DNA of 64,000 bases from the NCBI GenBank assembly GCA_015057555.1, contig SVEC01000009.1, positions 1-64,000 of the forward strand, read 5' to 3'. The stretch's first letter is position 1, and each line of letters opens with the position of its first letter. The notes beneath the pieces were generated by a model. That model saw only the letters and a program-made list of their open reading frames with translations, did not search any database and was not told the DNA's origin. A program made the position numbers and the translations under genes. Shown here in pieces: positions 61,906 through 64,000 of the stretch. The stretch comes from Lachnospiraceae bacterium (GTDB lineage Bacteria > Bacillota > Clostridia > Lachnospirales > Lachnospiraceae).

Positions 61906-62061
61906 TTTTTGGAAAATTCTTCTGGTGGCTTTGCGGAGAGTAAATAATAGTGTCTGGAAAAATCTTCTGCCAGCTTGGTAGGGATTGAAAAAAATCGCTG
62001 TAAAGTGTATTATTTAAACAGGTTACTAATGACTTTGTATTCGCACTAAGGAGGATATATT

Positions 62062-62985
62062 TTGATATATTTTATAGTTAACTCAATGTCCAGAACTGGA
62101 AAGGGACTTGATATATGGAAGCAGGTTAGAGCTCACCTTAAGAAGAATAATGTGGAGTTTAAGGCCTTTGAAACTAAGAGTGTGGGTCATGCCACAGAGC
62201 TTGCTAGAAAGATTAGCAGCCTGCCAGAGGAAGAGATTACTCTTGTTGCTATAGGTGGTGACGGAACCATCAATGAGGTTATCAATGGCATCACAGATTT
62301 TGACAAGGTTCGATTCGGTGTAATACCAACTGGCTCTGGAAATGATTTCGCCAGAGGCCTTGGTCTTACAGACGACCCATTACTTCAAGCAGACGTGATA
62401 ATAAATAGCAAGGATACTGAAGCTCTTGACATTGGTCAGGTATGGTGGGAGGGCTGTGAAAAGCCAAGATACTTTGCTATAAGTGCAGGAGTTGGATTAG
62501 ATGCAATAGTCTGCAAGAAGACTATTGATTCCAAGCTTAAGAAGTTCCTTAACAAGCTTCATCTGGGCAAGCTTACATACATAATACTTACTATTCAAAC
62601 ACTTTTCTCTATGGAAACTGCAGAGGTTAAAGCAACCTTTGATGATGGTGAGGAAAGAGAATTTAGGAAGCTTATATTTGCAGCTGCCATGAATTTTAGA
62701 GCAGAGGGTGGCGGCGTTCCTATGGCTCCACGTGCAGATGCCAAGGACGGACTTCTATCTATGTGCATAGTCCACGGAATTCCAAAGTGGGTAACCTTCT
62801 TCTGTCTGCCATTTTTAGCATTAGCAAAGCATGAGTGGATACCGGGCTTTGATATAATTAATTGCAAGAAATGTGAGATACGCTTAGATAAGCCGGTTGT
62901 TCTTCATGAGGATGGAGAATACTGCGGAGATGTGGACCATGTGGTGATGGAGTGTCTACCGGAGAAGCTTAGGCTGATTGTTTAA
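62062..62985 (+). CDS. Diacylglycerol/lipid kinase family protein (DagK/YegS type)
   Basis: 307 aa. VNSMSRTGKGLD at the start, the nucleotide motif IGGDGTINEVINGI and GSGNDFARGLG are those of the DAGK catalytic family. The C-terminal beta domain has MAPRADAKDGLLSMCIVHG and EDGEYCGD. It phosphorylates diacylglycerol or a related lipid at the membrane. It starts at TTG 62062 with AAGGAGG seven bases before; no ATG fits. Confidence 0.9.
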   Translation: MIYFIVNSMSRTGKGLDIWKQVRAHLKKNNVEFKAFETKSVGHATELARKISSLPEEEITLVAIGGDGTINEVINGITDFDKVRFGVIPTGSGNDFARGLGLTDDPLLQADVIINSKDTEALDIGQVWWEGCEKPRYFAISAGVGLDAIVCKKTIDSKLKKFLNKLHLGKLTYIILTIQTLFSMETAEVKATFDDGEEREFRKLIFAAAMNFRAEGGGVPMAPRADAKDGLLSMCIVHGIPKWVTFFCLPFLALAKHEWIPGFDIINCKKCEIRLDKPVVLHEDGEYCGDVDHVVMECLPEKLRLIV

Positions 62986-63008
62986 AATAACAAATATTTG
63001 CAAATAAT

Positions 63009-63042
63009 ATCCCCATAGAATTTGATTCTATGGGGATTTTTG
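63009..63042 (+). terminator. Terminator after the lipid kinase gene
   Basis: ATCCCCATAGAA-tttga-TTCTATGGGGAT followed by TTTTG. Confidence 0.9.
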
Positions 63043-63158
63043 CGTGATTTGTACAAATTGTCTATAGAATTGTAGATCTTCCTTATATTTCCTTGCAAAT
63101 TGTCGAAAAATTGGGTATGATATTGAGGATGTGAATAAATAAAAAAAGGAGTTATTTT

Positions 63159-64000
63159 ATGGACAACAACAAAGAATTTAAGCCTTATGTTCCAGCGGAC
63201 AAGGTTACCCCTGAGATTACAGCTACATCAATCATAATGGGTATTCTTCTCTCTGTAGTATTCGGCGCAGCAAACGCATACTTAGGTCTTAGAGTTGGTA
63301 TGACTGTATCAGCTTCAATCCCGGCAGCAGTTATAGCTATGGGTGTTATCCGTGTAATTATGCGTAAGAACTCTATTTTGGAGAGTAATATTGTTCAGAC
63401 TATCGGTTCTGCCGGTGAGTCTCTTGCGGCAGGTGCAATCTTTACACTTCCAGCTCTTTTCCTTTGGGCTAAGGAAGGTGTTATGGATAAGCCAGGTATT
63501 ATAGAGATTACATTAATTGCCCTCTTAGGTGGTTTACTTGGTGTATTCTTCATGGTACCACTTCGTAATGCTCTTATAGTTAAGGAGCACAATACTTTAC
63601 CATACCCAGAGGGAACTGCTTGTGCAGAGGTTCTTCTCGCAGGTGAAGAAGGTGGAGCAAATGCTGGTACTGTATTCGCAGGTATGGGCTTTGCAGCAAT
63701 ATTTAAGTTTATTATCGACGGAATTAAGGCAGTTCCAGGTGAGATTGCTCTTAGATTTAAGGGTGGTTACGCAGGAGAAATAGGAACTCAGATTTACCCA
63801 GCGGTTATGTCTGTAGGTTACATCTGTGGTCCACGTATAGCATCATACATGTTTGCCGGTGGTGTGCTTAGCTGGATGGTTCTTATTCCACTTTTTGTAT
63901 TACTTGGAGCAGATGCTGTTATTAATCCGGGTACATCTACTATAGCTGAAATATTTGCAGCTGATGGAGCATCAGGAATCTGGAGCTCATACATTAGATA
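63159..64000 (+). CDS. OPT-family oligopeptide transporter, 5' part
   Basis: The frame from ATG 63159 (AAGGAG upstream) runs open to the window end, giving about 280 residues without a stop. EITATSIIMGILLSVVFGAANAYLGL, then the IGSAGESLAAGAIFTLPALF segment and PYPEGTACAEVL, match prokaryotic OPT transporters, which have about 600-650 residues and 14-16 membrane helices. The substrate is probably peptides or metal chelates by family. Gene truncated by the window edge. Confidence 0.88.
   Translation, partial: MDNNKEFKPYVPADKVTPEITATSIIMGILLSVVFGAANAYLGLRVGMTVSASIPAAVIAMGVIRVIMRKNSILESNIVQTIGSAGESLAAGAIFTLPALFLWAKEGVMDKPGIIEITLIALLGGLLGVFFMVPLRNALIVKEHNTLPYPEGTACAEVLLAGEEGGANAGTVFAGMGFAAIFKFIIDGIKAVPGEIALRFKGGYAGEIGTQIYPAVMSVGYICGPRIASYMFAGGVLSWMVLIPLFVLLGADAVINPGTSTIAEIFAADGASGIWSSYIR

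Overview
The window reads as chromosome of an anaerobic, low-to-middle GC Firmicute, most likely a Lachnospiraceae member close to Butyrivibrio, Pseudobutyrivibrio or Roseburia. The grounds are AGA/ATA-rich codon use, strong AAGGAGG ribosome sites, TTGACA/TATAAT promoters, the HydE maturase of [FeFe]-hydrogenase, a Trp T-box, a cobalamin riboswitch and a yybP-ykoY riboswitch. Genus is inference. No phage, insertion sequence, CRISPR array, complete tRNA or rRNA was recognised.

Layout. 1-4.8 kb is a metal block: a Mn-riboswitch-controlled CaCA antiporter (minus), a FeoB-associated Cys-rich peptide, MntP, and a FeoA-FeoB fusion. Two 7-4-7 palindromes that look like DtxR/IdeR iron boxes mark the two iron genes. 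4.8-16.5 kb holds a hybrid histidine kinase, diaminopimelate dehydrogenase, the minus-strand run hydE-nadA-mnmA, an EAL protein, and a copper ATPase with a second metal-binding domain at its C-terminus. 16.5-28.1 kb has two paralogous membrane-anchored proteins and then a complete ribose route: LacI regulator, rbsD-rbsA-rbsC-rbsB-rbsK, transaldolase and a split transketolase. This leads ribose through ribose-5-phosphate into the non-oxidative pentose phosphate pathway. The ribose-binding protein is an in-frame tandem duplication of the whole binding domain.

28.1-36.9 kb is the accessory part: decayed MerR/XRE regulators, a four-unit zinc-ribbon protein, CbrC, two Rpn/PD-(D/E)XK-type proteins and an orphan protein built from a repeated tail module, a TauE exporter and a YegP protein. 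37.0-42.5 kb is a tight four-gene operon (unknown protein, coiled-coil AAA+ ATPase, CobT/vWA-like protein, TelA-family protein). This is the best candidate for an undescribed system.

42.5-46.1 kb is a Trp T-box followed by a hairpin-repeat array, a possible small ORF, stand-alone trpB and an NSS-family transporter, so a tryptophan-responsive supply unit. 46.1-51 kb carries DUF4272, GGDEF, YlmH and CorA genes. 51-61.9 kb is a B12 unit: riboswitch, BtuFCD uptake, then CobT, CobU, CobS, a short CobU-like protein, CobC, CbiB, CobD, CbiP and CobA. No corrin-ring synthesis genes are present here, so within this window it is a salvage and nucleotide-loop pathway. The window ends in a lipid-kinase gene and a truncated OPT transporter.

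The non-coding DNA is unusually structured. I see three copies of one conserved folded element (1-53, 8259-8396, 46145-46272), two arrays of a 62-bp palindrome-bearing repeat (17847-18005 and 42901-43184), two large fold-back regions flanking the transketolase genes, and a cloverleaf between corA and the B12 riboswitch. All coordinates and pairings were read by eye; no folding or database search was run.
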